Shown here one piece after another: positions 19,948 to 29,031 of a DNA stretch of 64,000 bases. A program made the position numbers and the translations under genes. Each line of letters begins with the position of its first letter. Position 1 is the first letter of the stretch. A model generated the notes under the pieces. The model saw only the letters and a program-made list of their open reading frames with translations. It was not told where the DNA came from and made no database searches. The stretch comes from an uncultured SAR86 cluster bacterium (GTDB lineage Bacteria; Pseudomonadota; Gammaproteobacteria; Magnimaribacterales; D2472), in contig CABYPB010000004.1 in NCBI GenBank assembly GCA_902520725.1, forward strand, positions 1 to 64,000, given 5' to 3'.

Positions 19948-21465
19948 ATGGCATATAAAGTTTTAAATAATATTTCATTAAAAGATGTTGCATCTTCGGG
20001 CTTGTCTAAACTAAAAACAGACTTGTTAGTAATTGTTATTAACAAAAATACAAAAAGTGATTCATCTTTTAAAGAGATAAATAAAATTTCAAAAAACTAT
20101 ATTTCTAAAACAATATCTTCACATCTAAAAGATGCTGGTAGCAATGTTCTTCTTCCAAAAATTGATGGTATTGCGGCTGCAAATATATTGCTTGTTAATG
20201 GACTAGATTCATCAGCTCCAACTCATAAATGGTTAAGCATGTATCAATCAATTGCACACAAAGGTAATAGTCTTAAGTGTAAGGATATTTCAATAATGCC
20301 AGGCAACACATGTCCAGCAAAAAAGGATGAGTTCTGGTTAATTGAAATGGTCGCAAAAACAATAGAATCAAATGTGTATATTTTTTCTGAAACAAAAAAT
20401 AAAACTGCTTCTAAGCCAGCGGTAAAAAAACTAACCATATTAACGTCTGGTCTTACCCCTTCTGCACTGAACAAGGCAAAAAAAGCTGCCAAAACTGGTT
20501 ATGCTATTGGTGAGGGTGTGAACACAGCTAAATATCTTGGAGATCTTCCTGCAAATCATTGCACTCCAAAAATAATAGAGAAAAAAGTCAAAGCTATGAC
20601 AAAAGATTTTCCAAAATTAAAGATTAAGACATTCAATGAGCAACAAATGCAAAAGATGGGCATGGGATCATTTTTGAGTGTTTCCAGAGGCAGTATAGAG
20701 CCAGCAAGGATGATGGTTATTGAATATAAAGGTGGCAAAACTAATGAAAAACCAATTGCACTAGTAGGTAAAGGCGTTACTTTTGATACTGGAGGAGTTT
20801 CAATAAAACCAAGTCCCGCTATGGACGAAATGAAGTGGGACATGTGCGGAGCTGCAACTGTATTTGGAGTTATGTCTACCCTAGCAAGATTAAATGCAGA
20901 TGTTAATGTGGTTGGTGTTATGGGTTGTGCTGAAAACATGTGCTCATCCACTGCCACTAAGCCTGGAGACGTTGTAACATCCATGTCAGGTCAAACTATA
21001 GAAATTCTTAATACTGATGCTGAAGGAAGATTAATACTTGCAGATTGTTTAACATATGTTGGAAAGTACAAACCTTCATATGTAATCGATATGGCTACGC
21101 TTACAGGTGCTGTTGTAATTGCTTTGGGAAGACATGCTAGTGGTGTGATGACTAATGATCAGCATTTAGCAGATAAAATTATAGAAGCTGGCGAAGATTC
21201 TGGTGATAGAGCATGGCAACTTCCATTGTGGGATGAACATCAATCTTGTACAAAAACTAAATATGCTGATTTAGCTAATATTGGTGGAGGTAGAGAAGCC
21301 GGTACTATTCATGCTGCTGCTTTCTTATCAAAGTTCACCAATGATTATAAATGGGCTCATATTGATATTGCAGCTACAGCCTCATATAGTTCCCCTGTTA
21401 AAGCAGGAACAGGAAGACCTGTGCCATTAATTAGTGAGCTACTTTTAAGTAAGAAATTAAAATAA
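19948..21465 (+). CDS. pepA: Cytosol (leucyl) aminopeptidase PepA
   Basis: A hexameric M17 aminopeptidase that removes N-terminal residues from peptides; in E. coli it also binds DNA at carAB and cer sites. The 505-aa protein carries the family signature NTDAEGRLILAD and the metal-binding GKGVTFDTGGVSIKPSPAMDEMKWDM region. AGGAG lies 7 bases before the ATG. Divergent from lptF as in other gammaproteobacteria, and followed by valS. Its promoter must lie inside the lptF 5' region. Confidence 0.96.
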   Translation: MAYKVLNNISLKDVASSGLSKLKTDLLVIVINKNTKSDSSFKEINKISKNYISKTISSHLKDAGSNVLLPKIDGIAAANILLVNGLDSSAPTHKWLSMYQSIAHKGNSLKCKDISIMPGNTCPAKKDEFWLIEMVAKTIESNVYIFSETKNKTASKPAVKKLTILTSGLTPSALNKAKKAAKTGYAIGEGVNTAKYLGDLPANHCTPKIIEKKVKAMTKDFPKLKIKTFNEQQMQKMGMGSFLSVSRGSIEPARMMVIEYKGGKTNEKPIALVGKGVTFDTGGVSIKPSPAMDEMKWDMCGAATVFGVMSTLARLNADVNVVGVMGCAENMCSSTATKPGDVVTSMSGQTIEILNTDAEGRLILADCLTYVGKYKPSYVIDMATLTGAVVIALGRHASGVMTNDQHLADKIIEAGEDSGDRAWQLPLWDEHQSCTKTKYADLANIGGGREAGTIHAAAFLSKFTNDYKWAHIDIAATASYSSPVKAGTGRPVPLISELLLSKKLK

Positions 21466-21486
21466 TTTTCTATCTCAACCAACATT

Positions 21487-23706
21487 ATGGATAAGCAATA
21501 TTACCCAGTTGAAATTGAAGAAAAATGGTCCAAGATTTGGTCTGAAGGAGTTATTTCAAATAAAGACTCTGATACTTCTTTTTCTCAAGTAATACCGCCA
21601 CCAAATGTTACTGGCACTCTTCATATGGGTCATAGTTTCCAATATGCCATCATGGATTTCTATACTAGATATAACCATATGGCTGGAAAGGATGCTCATT
21701 GGCAAGTTGGTGCAGATCATGCAGGCATAGCAACACAAATGGTTGTAGAAAATAACCTTGCAAAAAAAGATATAACCAGGCATGAACTTGGAAGAGAAAA
21801 ATTTCTTGATGAAGTTTGGTCTTGGAAAGATTATTCAGAAGAAAAAATTACATCCCAAATTAAAAGACTGGGATGTTCTGTAGACTGGAATAAATATAGA
21901 TTTACGTTAGATGATGGATGCAATGAAGCGGTTATAAAAGCCTTCGTTGAATTACACAGAAAAAATAAAATATATAGAGGTTACAGATTGGTTAATTGGG
22001 ATCCATCCCTTAAAACTGCTGTTTCAGATCTTGAAGTAGTAAGACAGGAAAAAGATGGTCTACTTTGGCATATAAAATATCCAATTGAGGATTCAGAAGA
22101 CCATGTGATAGTAGCAACAACAAGGCCTGAAACCATGTTTGGAGACATGGCAGTTGCTGTCAATCCAAATGATAATAGGTATAAAAATCTTATTGGTAAA
22201 AATATCGTTCTACCCTTTGTTGGCAGAAAGATACCTATATTAGCCGATGAGTATGTTGATATGGAATTTGGGACTGGTTGCCTTAAAATAACACCAGGTC
22301 ATGACTTTAATGATTACGAAATAGGCAAAAAATATTCATTGCATGAAGTAAACGGCCAAGTAGAGACTTCAGATACTGCAAGCGACTTTAAACCTATCAA
22401 TATATTTAATGAAGATGCGTGGTCAAATAAAAATGTACCTGAGCCATTTTCAAACCTTGATCGTTTTAAAGTTAGAAAGGCTGTACTAGAGAAACTAAAA
22501 GAACTGAATCTTTTAGAAAAAGAAGAAAAACATTATATAAGCGTGCCCAGAGGTGAAAGATCAAATATTGTTATTGAGCCTAGATTAAGTCATCAATGGT
22601 ATGTCAGAACCAAGGAAATGGCAGCAAGAGCTAATGAGGCTGTTAATAAAGGAGAAATAAAATTTCATCCTGGTAATTGGGTTAAGACATATTTTAATTG
22701 GATGAATAATATTGAGGACTGGTGCATAAGTAGGCAAATATGGTGGGGTCACAGAATTCCAGCATGGTATGACTCAGAAAATAATGTTTATGTTGGACAT
22801 AGCGAAGATGAGGTCAGACAATTTTATAAACTTGATGACAGAGAGCTCTCGCAGGATGAAGACGTATTGGATACCTGGTTTTCTTCAAGTTTATGGCCTT
22901 TTGCATCTATGGGATGGCCAAAAAAAACCGAAGATTTTGAAAAACATTTTCCAACTTCTTTGCTGGTTACTGGGTTTGATATTATATTTTTCTGGGTTGC
23001 CAGAATGATGATGATGAGCCTTGAGTTTACTGATCAAATCCCTTTTAAAGATGTATATGTTACAGGCCTTATAAGAGATGAAAATGGACAAAAGATGTCT
23101 AAATCCAAAGGCAATGTTATTGATCCATTAGATTTAATTTATGGTATTTCCCAAGACGATTTGGTTGAAAAAAGAACATCGAATCTAATGCAAGAAGGAT
23201 TAGCTCAAAAGATTGAAAAGAAAACAAGAAATCAATTTCCAAAAGGGATCGAATCATATGGAACAGATGCTCTCAGGATGACTTTTTTTTCTTTAGCAAC
23301 TCATACGAAAGATATTAGTTTTGAGCTTGGTAGATTAAAGGGGTTTAGAAATTTTTGTACAAAGATATGGAACGCGGCAAGATTCATTGATGGATATCCA
23401 AATGAAGGTGAAGTTTTTGAAGCAAAAAATGAACAAGATAAGTGGATATATGACGAATTCAATATTGCAAAATCACAGATTGAAAAAAATATTACAGATT
23501 ACAGGTTAGATTTTGCAATAAATGAAGTATATGAATTTTTCTGGAATAAGTTTTGTGATGTCTATATTGAAGAATGTAAAAAATCTGGTCAAACAGCAAA
23601 TCTTAGGCCATTGCTAAAAGAAATTTTGCATGTCCTCCATCCATTTGCTCCATTTATAACTGAAGAGATAAGCGAACTTTTATTTAAAAAAAGAATTATA
23701 AATTAG
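21487..23706 (+). CDS. valS: Valyl-tRNA synthetase, C-terminally short
   Basis: Charges tRNA-Val. The 739-aa protein has the class I motifs HMGH (46-49) and KMSKS (536-540), an editing domain (about 180-330, with TTRPETMFGD and GTGCLKITPGHDFNDYEIG) and the start of the anticodon-binding helical domain. It ends at LHPFAPFITEEISELLFKK plus four residues. E. coli ValRS is 951 aa and continues for roughly 140 residues past this point, through the rest of the anticodon domain and a coiled coil. The gene for elaA overlaps the end on the other strand and no valS remnant follows. holC, normally between pepA and valS, is absent. Confidence 0.95.
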   Translation: MDKQYYPVEIEEKWSKIWSEGVISNKDSDTSFSQVIPPPNVTGTLHMGHSFQYAIMDFYTRYNHMAGKDAHWQVGADHAGIATQMVVENNLAKKDITRHELGREKFLDEVWSWKDYSEEKITSQIKRLGCSVDWNKYRFTLDDGCNEAVIKAFVELHRKNKIYRGYRLVNWDPSLKTAVSDLEVVRQEKDGLLWHIKYPIEDSEDHVIVATTRPETMFGDMAVAVNPNDNRYKNLIGKNIVLPFVGRKIPILADEYVDMEFGTGCLKITPGHDFNDYEIGKKYSLHEVNGQVETSDTASDFKPINIFNEDAWSNKNVPEPFSNLDRFKVRKAVLEKLKELNLLEKEEKHYISVPRGERSNIVIEPRLSHQWYVRTKEMAARANEAVNKGEIKFHPGNWVKTYFNWMNNIEDWCISRQIWWGHRIPAWYDSENNVYVGHSEDEVRQFYKLDDRELSQDEDVLDTWFSSSLWPFASMGWPKKTEDFEKHFPTSLLVTGFDIIFFWVARMMMMSLEFTDQIPFKDVYVTGLIRDENGQKMSKSKGNVIDPLDLIYGISQDDLVEKRTSNLMQEGLAQKIEKKTRNQFPKGIESYGTDALRMTFFSLATHTKDISFELGRLKGFRNFCTKIWNAARFIDGYPNEGEVFEAKNEQDKWIYDEFNIAKSQIEKNITDYRLDFAINEVYEFFWNKFCDVYIEECKKSGQTANLRPLLKEILHVLHPFAPFITEEISELLFKKRIIN

Positions 23707-24157
23707 GTTCAATAAACATTTGTATATGATCTATGTTATCTTCTAAATACATCTCTCCCCTACTTTTAAACCCAAGTTGATTGTAAAAACTTAATAGTCT
23801 GTGCTGCGCTGAAATAATAATTTCATCTTGAGGATATTTTTCCCACAGAAAATCTTTACCAATATTCGTAATTTCTTTTCCTAGGTCATTGCCTCTGTGA
23901 CTTGCCTTTATAACAATTCTTCCCATCGATGAACCATCATATTTAATTTTTGGCGGAAATGCTCTGAGATATCCAATGAGATTTTTATTTTCATAACCCA
24001 GCAAATGAAATGCATCTTGATCAGAATAGTCAGCATCTATATAAGGACAATTTTGCTCAAGTACAAAAACCTCTTGTCTCAAACTCAAAATCGCATAAAG
24101 ATCATCTATTGATAATTCATTAAAGCTCTTCCACAAATAATTTATCTTATTTCTCAT
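23696..24157 (-). CDS. elaA: GNAT acetyltransferase of the ElaA type
   Basis: A 153-aa protein of the GCN5-related acetyltransferase fold. LYAILSLRQEVFVLEQNCPYIDADYSD is the ElaA hallmark. GRIVIKASHRGNDLGKEI is the acetyl-CoA binding motif A, and HRLLSFYNQLGFKSRGEMYLEDNIDHIQM ends the fold. The substrate of ElaA is not established. It overlaps the end of valS by 11 bases on the opposite strand. A -10-like TATAAT lies only 8 bases before the ATG on the minus strand, so the mRNA may lack a leader. Confidence 0.88.
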   Translation of the reverse strand: MRNKINYLWKSFNELSIDDLYAILSLRQEVFVLEQNCPYIDADYSDQDAFHLLGYENKNLIGYLRAFPPKIKYDGSSMGRIVIKASHRGNDLGKEITNIGKDFLWEKYPQDEIIISAQHRLLSFYNQLGFKSRGEMYLEDNIDHIQMFIEPNL

Positions 24158-24198
24158 AATGAAATATTATATTTAACCAAGTTAATTTTAATTACATA

Positions 24199-24204
24199 TA
24201 TAAT
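24199..24204 (+). promoter_or_regulatory. -10 element upstream of the glutathione peroxidase gene
   Basis: A perfect TATAAT lies 32 bases before the ATG at 24237 in the divergent gap between elaA and the peroxidase gene. No good -35 partner is seen at 16-18 bases, so only the -10 is reported. Confidence 0.4.
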
Positions 24205-24236
24205 GTTCAAACATTTTCGCACACAAAAAAAAATTT

Positions 24237-24716
24237 ATGAAAACTATTTATGATTATTCTGTAAAAGACGCAAATCTTAAAGATGTATATCTAAAAGACT
24301 ACATGGACAAGGTATTGCTCATAGTTAATGTAGCTAGTTACTGTGGATTAACATATCAATATGATGGATTGGAAAAACTTTATAAAAAATATCAAAATAA
24401 AGGATTAGAGATTATAGGATTTCCTTGTAATCAATTTGCACTTCAGGAGCCTGGAACTAATAAAGAAATACAAGAATTTTGTGATTCCAACTATGGAATA
24501 ACTTTTAAAATTATGAATAAAATTAATGTAAATGGCTCAAAAGCTGATCCTTTTTATAAATTTTTAAAAAATGAAAAAGTTGGTGTTGCCGGCACTCCGC
24601 AAATAAAATGGAATTTTACAAAGTTTTTAGCTAACAAGGATGGTGAGGTTGTTCATCGCTTTGGTCCTCAAATTGAAACGAATGAAATTGAAGTCATTTT
24701 AAAAAAATATTTATAA
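24237..24716 (+). CDS. Glutathione peroxidase family protein (BtuE/Gpx-like)
   Basis: A thiol peroxidase of 159 aa that reduces hydrogen peroxide or lipid hydroperoxides, in bacteria usually with thioredoxin as donor. The peroxidatic Cys lies in NVASYCGLTYQY near residue 36. A second Cys occurs in GFPCNQFALQEPG near residue 64, where the catalytic Gln also lies; the Trp and Asn of the tetrad are in IKWNFTKFL. The usual Lys and Phe around the first Cys are Tyr and Leu here. It is monocistronic and convergent with rimI. Confidence 0.92.
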   Translation: MKTIYDYSVKDANLKDVYLKDYMDKVLLIVNVASYCGLTYQYDGLEKLYKKYQNKGLEIIGFPCNQFALQEPGTNKEIQEFCDSNYGITFKIMNKINVNGSKADPFYKFLKNEKVGVAGTPQIKWNFTKFLANKDGEVVHRFGPQIETNEIEVILKKYL

Positions 24717-24717
24717 C

Positions 24718-25155
24718 TTATATATCTAAACTCATAAGAACAGCGTCATCAGGATTGCTTCCAGTATAGTAATTTGATCTAATTGCGTCCTTCATAAAAT
24801 TAAATTTACTGTAAAAATTAATTGCATTAGTATTTTTTGATCTTACCTCAAGAAAGATTTTTCTTGCGCCTAAAACTTTTGATTGCTTTATAAAAGCATT
24901 CATTAACATTTTACCAGAACCCTTTCTTTGCCACTTCTCTAGCACTGCTATATTGAGTAAGTGGCTTTCATTTTGTATCAAAGAAAAAATTAGAAATCCA
25001 ATAATCTTATGATCTTTCTTGCATACAATTGAATTATGTCCAACCTCAAAGGAGGAAAAAAAATTATCTTTTGACCATGGTGCTGGATTAGTTTCTAACT
25101 CAATCTTGTAAGCTTCTTCCAAGTTGGAGTAATCCATTAAAGAGATCTTAAACAT
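24718..25155 (-). CDS. rimI: Ribosomal protein S18-alanine N-acetyltransferase RimI
   Basis: A 145-aa GNAT enzyme. Features are NPAPWSKDNFFSSFE (the RimI-type PWS motif), the acetyl-CoA loop VLEKWQRKGSGKMLM and the C-terminal LEVRSKNTNAINFYSKFNF segment with NYY. It acetylates the N-terminus of S18 in E. coli. It lies 4 bases after a frame resembling holD, the same pair as E. coli holD-rimI, which supports both calls. Confidence 0.9.
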   Translation of the reverse strand: MFKISLMDYSNLEEAYKIELETNPAPWSKDNFFSSFEVGHNSIVCKKDHKIIGFLIFSLIQNESHLLNIAVLEKWQRKGSGKMLMNAFIKQSKVLGARKIFLEVRSKNTNAINFYSKFNFMKDAIRSNYYTGSNPDDAVLMSLDI

Positions 25156-25159
25156 GCTG

Positions 25160-25600
25160 TTAAATATCTAACTTAGTTTTAATTTCTATCCACAGATTTT
25201 TTTTAAGATTTTTCTTTAAACCTAGCTCGTTTACAGATGGAGCTAAAATTGCATCTTTGTTAATTTGTACACCGTTGATGATATTTCCAAAAACAATAAC
25301 CAACTTAAAATTAGATAAATTATGAATTTTTTTATTTAATTCATTAGATGAATTAAATGATAAAACATTTGACTCTTGATTACCTTCATCGCATTTTGTT
25401 GATGCCATAATTGCATTAATAAGATCTTGTTGATTTTCAACAAAATTTTCAATAGGTTTATCAAGCAATGCTAGGATCGATCCTTTTTGATAATAATATA
25501 TGTCTTTTTTTAGAGAATCAGTTTTCTTTTTTCTTAATGAATATCTTTTAACACCGATCTCTTTTAATATAAGATTAGTTTTTATTTCAGGAGTAAGCAT
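25160..25600 (-). CDS. holD: Probable DNA polymerase III psi subunit (HolD)
   Basis: HolD links the clamp loader to HolC and single-strand binding protein. The 146-aa product is divergent, but its N-terminus LKEIGVKRYSLRKKK lines up with E. coli LQQLGITQWSLRR, and the C-terminal APSVNELGLKKNLKKNLWIEI lines up with the SPALTDL...ALWQQI ending of HolD. Position directly upstream of rimI matches E. coli. The ATG at 25600 puts the conserved segment at the right distance; ATG at 25609 is an alternative, and a longer frame to 25651 would overlap leuA. No holC is present at its common site next to valS. Confidence 0.65.
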   Translation of the reverse strand: MLTPEIKTNLILKEIGVKRYSLRKKKTDSLKKDIYYYQKGSILALLDKPIENFVENQQDLINAIMASTKCDEGNQESNVLSFNSSNELNKKIHNLSNFKLVIVFGNIINGVQINKDAILAPSVNELGLKKNLKKNLWIEIKTKLDI

Positions 25601-25631
25601 AAAATACATAATAACATTTAGTTTATAAACA

Positions 25632-27290
25632 ATGGATAACCCGATAGACAAATATTCAGCTTTTAAGCCAATTGATCTAGGTAACAGAAAATGGCCTAGT
25701 CAAGTTATAACAAAGACACCGATATGGTGTTCGGTGGACTTACGTGATGGAAATCAAGCGCTGATAGAGCCGATGGGTTCTGAAAGAAAGGATAGAATGT
25801 TTGATTTGCTTTTAAAACTTGGTTTTAAGGAGATAGAGGTCGGATTTCCTTCAGCGTCTCAAACAGACTATGATTTTGTTAGAAATCTTATTGAAAACAA
25901 TAAAATTCCGTCCGATGTAAATATTCAAGTCCTTACTCAGGCAAGAGAAGAATTAATTATAAAAACTTTTGAGTCTTTAGAAGGTGCTTCAAAGGCAATT
26001 GTGCATTTTTATAATTCAACATCTACGCTTCAGAGAAAGGTGGTTTTCAAACAGGATAAAGACGGCATAAAAAAAATTGCAACCGATGCTGCTATCCTTA
26101 TTAAAGATTTGGCAGAAAAGTATTCCAAAACTGAGTGGAGTTTTGAATACTCTCCTGAGAGTTTTACTGGAACTGAGCTTGATTATGCTAGAGAAGTTTG
26201 TGACGAAGTTGTGGAAATCCTTAAGCCTGTTTCAAAAAATAAAATTATTATAAATCTTCCTGCTACTGTAGAGATGGCAACACCAAATATATATGGTGAT
26301 CAAATTGAATGGATGAATGATAACTTAAAAAATAGAAAAGATATTTGTTTAAGTCTGCATCCTCATAATGATAGAGGAACAGCAGTAGCTGCAACAGAAT
26401 TTGGATTAATGGCAGGAGCAGATCGAGTTGAAGGTACACTCTTTGGAAATGGAGAAAGAACAGGAAATGTTGATGTTGTAACAGTTGCTTTGAACATGCT
26501 TACACAAGGTATTGATCCCGAATTAGATTTTTCAAATATAAATTCAGTTATGAGAGAAGTTGAATACTGCAATCAATTACCTGTACATCCAAGACATCCT
26601 TACGCCGGAGATCTTGTTTTTACTGCATTCTCTGGGTCTCACCAAGATGCAATCAAGAAAGGGTTTAAAGCTATAAAACAATCTAATGATCCAAAGTGGC
26701 AGGTCCCTTATCTACCCATTGATCCAGCAGATTTAGGAAGAAGTTATGAAGCTGTGGTAAGAATTAATTCACAATCAGGCAAAGGTGGTGTTGCGTTCTT
26801 ATTAGAAAAAGATCATGGCGTTTCTCTTCCAAGAAGACTTCAAATAAGTTTAAGTCAAAAAATTCAAAAGCTTGCAGAAGAAACTGGAAAAGAGATAAGT
26901 AGTTCACAAATTTGGGATATTTTTGAGAAAAATTACCTAAAGCCTATAAATAACTTTTCATATATAGAACATTCTTCAACATCAAACGGAGATGCACATT
27001 TTTTAGAACTTACTATGAATATGGAAAACGAAGAAATCAAAATAAAGGGAAATGGAAATGGACCTATTGATTCATTTATAAATGGTTTATCAGAAAAGTT
27101 AGGAATGCAAATTAAAGTTGCTGACTATCATCAATCAGCAATATCTTCTGGCTCTGATGCAAAAGCTGCTGCATATATAGAACTTGAAAAGGGAGGGAAA
27201 ACTTTTTGGGGAGTTGGGATTCATCCAAACACAACAAGAGCATCTTTTGATTCAATAATTGTTGGATTAAGTAAGCTATTAAATAATTAA
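25632..27290 (+). CDS. leuA: 2-isopropylmalate synthase
   Basis: Condenses acetyl-CoA with 2-ketoisovalerate, the first step of leucine synthesis. The 552-aa enzyme is of the longer type that starts with a KWPSQVITKTPIWCSVDLRDGNQAL segment. The TIM barrel has metal ligands in DLRDGNQ and SLHPHNDRG (HxH). GNGERTGNVD follows, and a C-terminal LeuA allosteric domain (about 430-552) provides leucine feedback. It is monocistronic, divergent from the holD-rimI pair, and its stop overlaps the crotonase stop convergently. Confidence 0.96.
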   Translation: MDNPIDKYSAFKPIDLGNRKWPSQVITKTPIWCSVDLRDGNQALIEPMGSERKDRMFDLLLKLGFKEIEVGFPSASQTDYDFVRNLIENNKIPSDVNIQVLTQAREELIIKTFESLEGASKAIVHFYNSTSTLQRKVVFKQDKDGIKKIATDAAILIKDLAEKYSKTEWSFEYSPESFTGTELDYAREVCDEVVEILKPVSKNKIIINLPATVEMATPNIYGDQIEWMNDNLKNRKDICLSLHPHNDRGTAVAATEFGLMAGADRVEGTLFGNGERTGNVDVVTVALNMLTQGIDPELDFSNINSVMREVEYCNQLPVHPRHPYAGDLVFTAFSGSHQDAIKKGFKAIKQSNDPKWQVPYLPIDPADLGRSYEAVVRINSQSGKGGVAFLLEKDHGVSLPRRLQISLSQKIQKLAEETGKEISSSQIWDIFEKNYLKPINNFSYIEHSSTSNGDAHFLELTMNMENEEIKIKGNGNGPIDSFINGLSEKLGMQIKVADYHQSAISSGSDAKAAAYIELEKGGKTFWGVGIHPNTTRASFDSIIVGLSKLLNN

Positions 27291-28060
27291 TCGAAATTTG
27301 GTTCTCTTTTCTCGAAAAAAGCTTTAACTGCTTCCTTGTTTTGTGGACTAACAGTTAATTTATTCTGAATTTCAGCTTCGTTATGAAATGTGTCCCAGTA
27401 ACTAACATGAAGAGACTCTTTCATTAATTTTTTCGTGTGATTTAGAGATTGAGATGACCTTTTAGCCAAAGTTTGTGCCCATTCAAGTGTTTTACTCTCT
27501 AACTCATCTAAAGGTACCACTTTATTTGCAATGCCAAATTTAAGGCATTCGTCTGCAGGTATCTTTTTTGCTTCAATGGCATATTCATATGCTTTTGAAA
27601 AACCCATATATTTTGGTAAGTACCATGAGAGTCCTCCATCTGGAACTAAGGCAATATTACTAAAAACTGACAAGATGTAACTATCATCTGACATGATTCT
27701 TAAATCACAAGACATTGCAATTGCAGCTCCGATTCCTGCAGCAGGTCCAGCGATTGAACCAATAACAGGTTTTGGCATATCAATTATATTTTTAAAAAAT
27801 GGTTTGTAGCCACGTATTAGTGCATCTTTTGATCCTGTCCAACTAGCTCCTCTTTCACTTAAGTCAGCACCAGCAGAGAAACCTCTTCCTGAGCCTGTTA
27901 ATATAACTACTTTAATATCATTATCATTTTTGACATCTTCTGTTGCTTTCTGGAAGTCCCATACCAATTGCTCATTAACTGCATTTAAAAGTTTTGGTCT
28001 ATCTAATTTGATTATTGCTATTTTATCTTTCTTTATTAAATTGATCGTCTCTAAATTCAT
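27287..28060 (-). CDS. Enoyl-CoA hydratase/isomerase family protein
   Basis: A 257-aa crotonase-fold protein. The oxyanion-hole segment is GRGFSAGADLSERG and the second is GPAAGIGAAIAMSCDLRI. The loop FSNIALVPDGGLSWYLPKYMG has an Asp (PDG) where classical hydratases have Glu, as in PaaG-type and enoyl-CoA isomerase-like members. A role in beta-oxidation or ring-cleavage CoA chemistry is possible, but the substrate cannot be assigned. It precedes tilS in no known functional unit. A second PDG-type crotonase lies at 62982-63857. Confidence 0.85.
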   Translation of the reverse strand: MNLETINLIKKDKIAIIKLDRPKLLNAVNEQLVWDFQKATEDVKNDNDIKVVILTGSGRGFSAGADLSERGASWTGSKDALIRGYKPFFKNIIDMPKPVIGSIAGPAAGIGAAIAMSCDLRIMSDDSYILSVFSNIALVPDGGLSWYLPKYMGFSKAYEYAIEAKKIPADECLKFGIANKVVPLDELESKTLEWAQTLAKRSSQSLNHTKKLMKESLHVSYWDTFHNEAEIQNKLTVSPQNKEAVKAFFEKREPNFD

Positions 28061-28068
28061 ACTTATCC

Positions 28069-29028
28069 TTAATTGTTTTTAGAAATTAATATACAGCCAT
28101 TAGCATAAGTTATTTTACCAGCAACTTCTTCTTTATCAGCCCTTGACCAACTTACCTGTGATTTTGGTCCAGGGTTTGATTGAATAAAAGTTTTCTTTAT
28201 TTCTTTCATTATTTTAATGCTAGGTGTCGCTATATTTGATTTTTTTATCGAATATCTTAATACATCAGAAACTGTTGTATCTGGAAGTTCCTTGAGTTCT
28301 TTTAAATTAATAGAATTCCCAATCAGATGTTGATATTTTTCATGTATTAAATTCATATAATTATCATTCCTAGAACTTAAAATTGTAGAAAAATTATTTA
28401 TTCTCTCTGGGAAATTATTCCACCTTTCTTCTAAGAGTGGAAAAATTTTATTTCTTAAAAAATTCCTATCAAAATCATTGCTTAAATTTGAGTCGTCTTG
28501 AATAAACTCAACTTTATTTTGATTGAGATATTCTAGTATCTCTTGCTTTGAAGTTTCTAAAAATGGTCTAATTAAGATACCCTTCCCGATAGATCTCTTT
28601 ATTTTTGGTCCTTCCATTCCATCTGGTCCACTACCTCTAAGCAGCCTCATAAATATAGTTTCTGCAACGTCATCTCTGTGATGTCCTAGAAGTAATTGAT
28701 CATCATCATTTAATAAATTTTCAAAAATCTTGTATCTAGCTTTTCTTGATGCTGCTTCAATACCATCACCATCAGATTTTATTTCTACTGACTCTGTTAT
28801 TAAATTTATATTTAATTTAAAACATTGCTCAATGCAATGCCTTTGCCAAGAATCTGAGTACTTGGATAAATTATGATTAATATGGATAGCCTGAACTTTT
28901 GCCTTTTCATTCAAATCGACGGTTGATAATAAATGTAATAATGCTGTTGAATCTGGCCCTCCGCTATATGCGATGAACATATTTTTACTAAGATCGATAT
29001 TTTTTGATATTAATTTATTTGTTAACAA
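28069..29028 (-). CDS. tilS: tRNA(Ile)-lysidine synthase TilS, short form
   Basis: TilS attaches lysine to C34 of tRNA-Ile(CAU) so that it reads AUA. The 319-aa protein has the PP-loop YSGGPDSTALLHLL near residue 21, the GHHRDDVAETIFMRLLRGSG motif and an RPFLETSKQEILEYL segment. E. coli TilS is 432 aa with two C-terminal domains; most of this end is missing or reduced here. The gene follows dnaE directly (3-base gap). In Pseudomonas accA lies between dnaE and tilS; it is absent. Confidence 0.93.
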   Translation of the reverse strand: MLTNKLISKNIDLSKNMFIAYSGGPDSTALLHLLSTVDLNEKAKVQAIHINHNLSKYSDSWQRHCIEQCFKLNINLITESVEIKSDGDGIEAASRKARYKIFENLLNDDDQLLLGHHRDDVAETIFMRLLRGSGPDGMEGPKIKRSIGKGILIRPFLETSKQEILEYLNQNKVEFIQDDSNLSNDFDRNFLRNKIFPLLEERWNNFPERINNFSTILSSRNDNYMNLIHEKYQHLIGNSINLKELKELPDTTVSDVLRYSIKKSNIATPSIKIMKEIKKTFIQSNPGPKSQVSWSRADKEEVAGKITYANGCILISKNN

Positions 29029-29031
29029 TCT

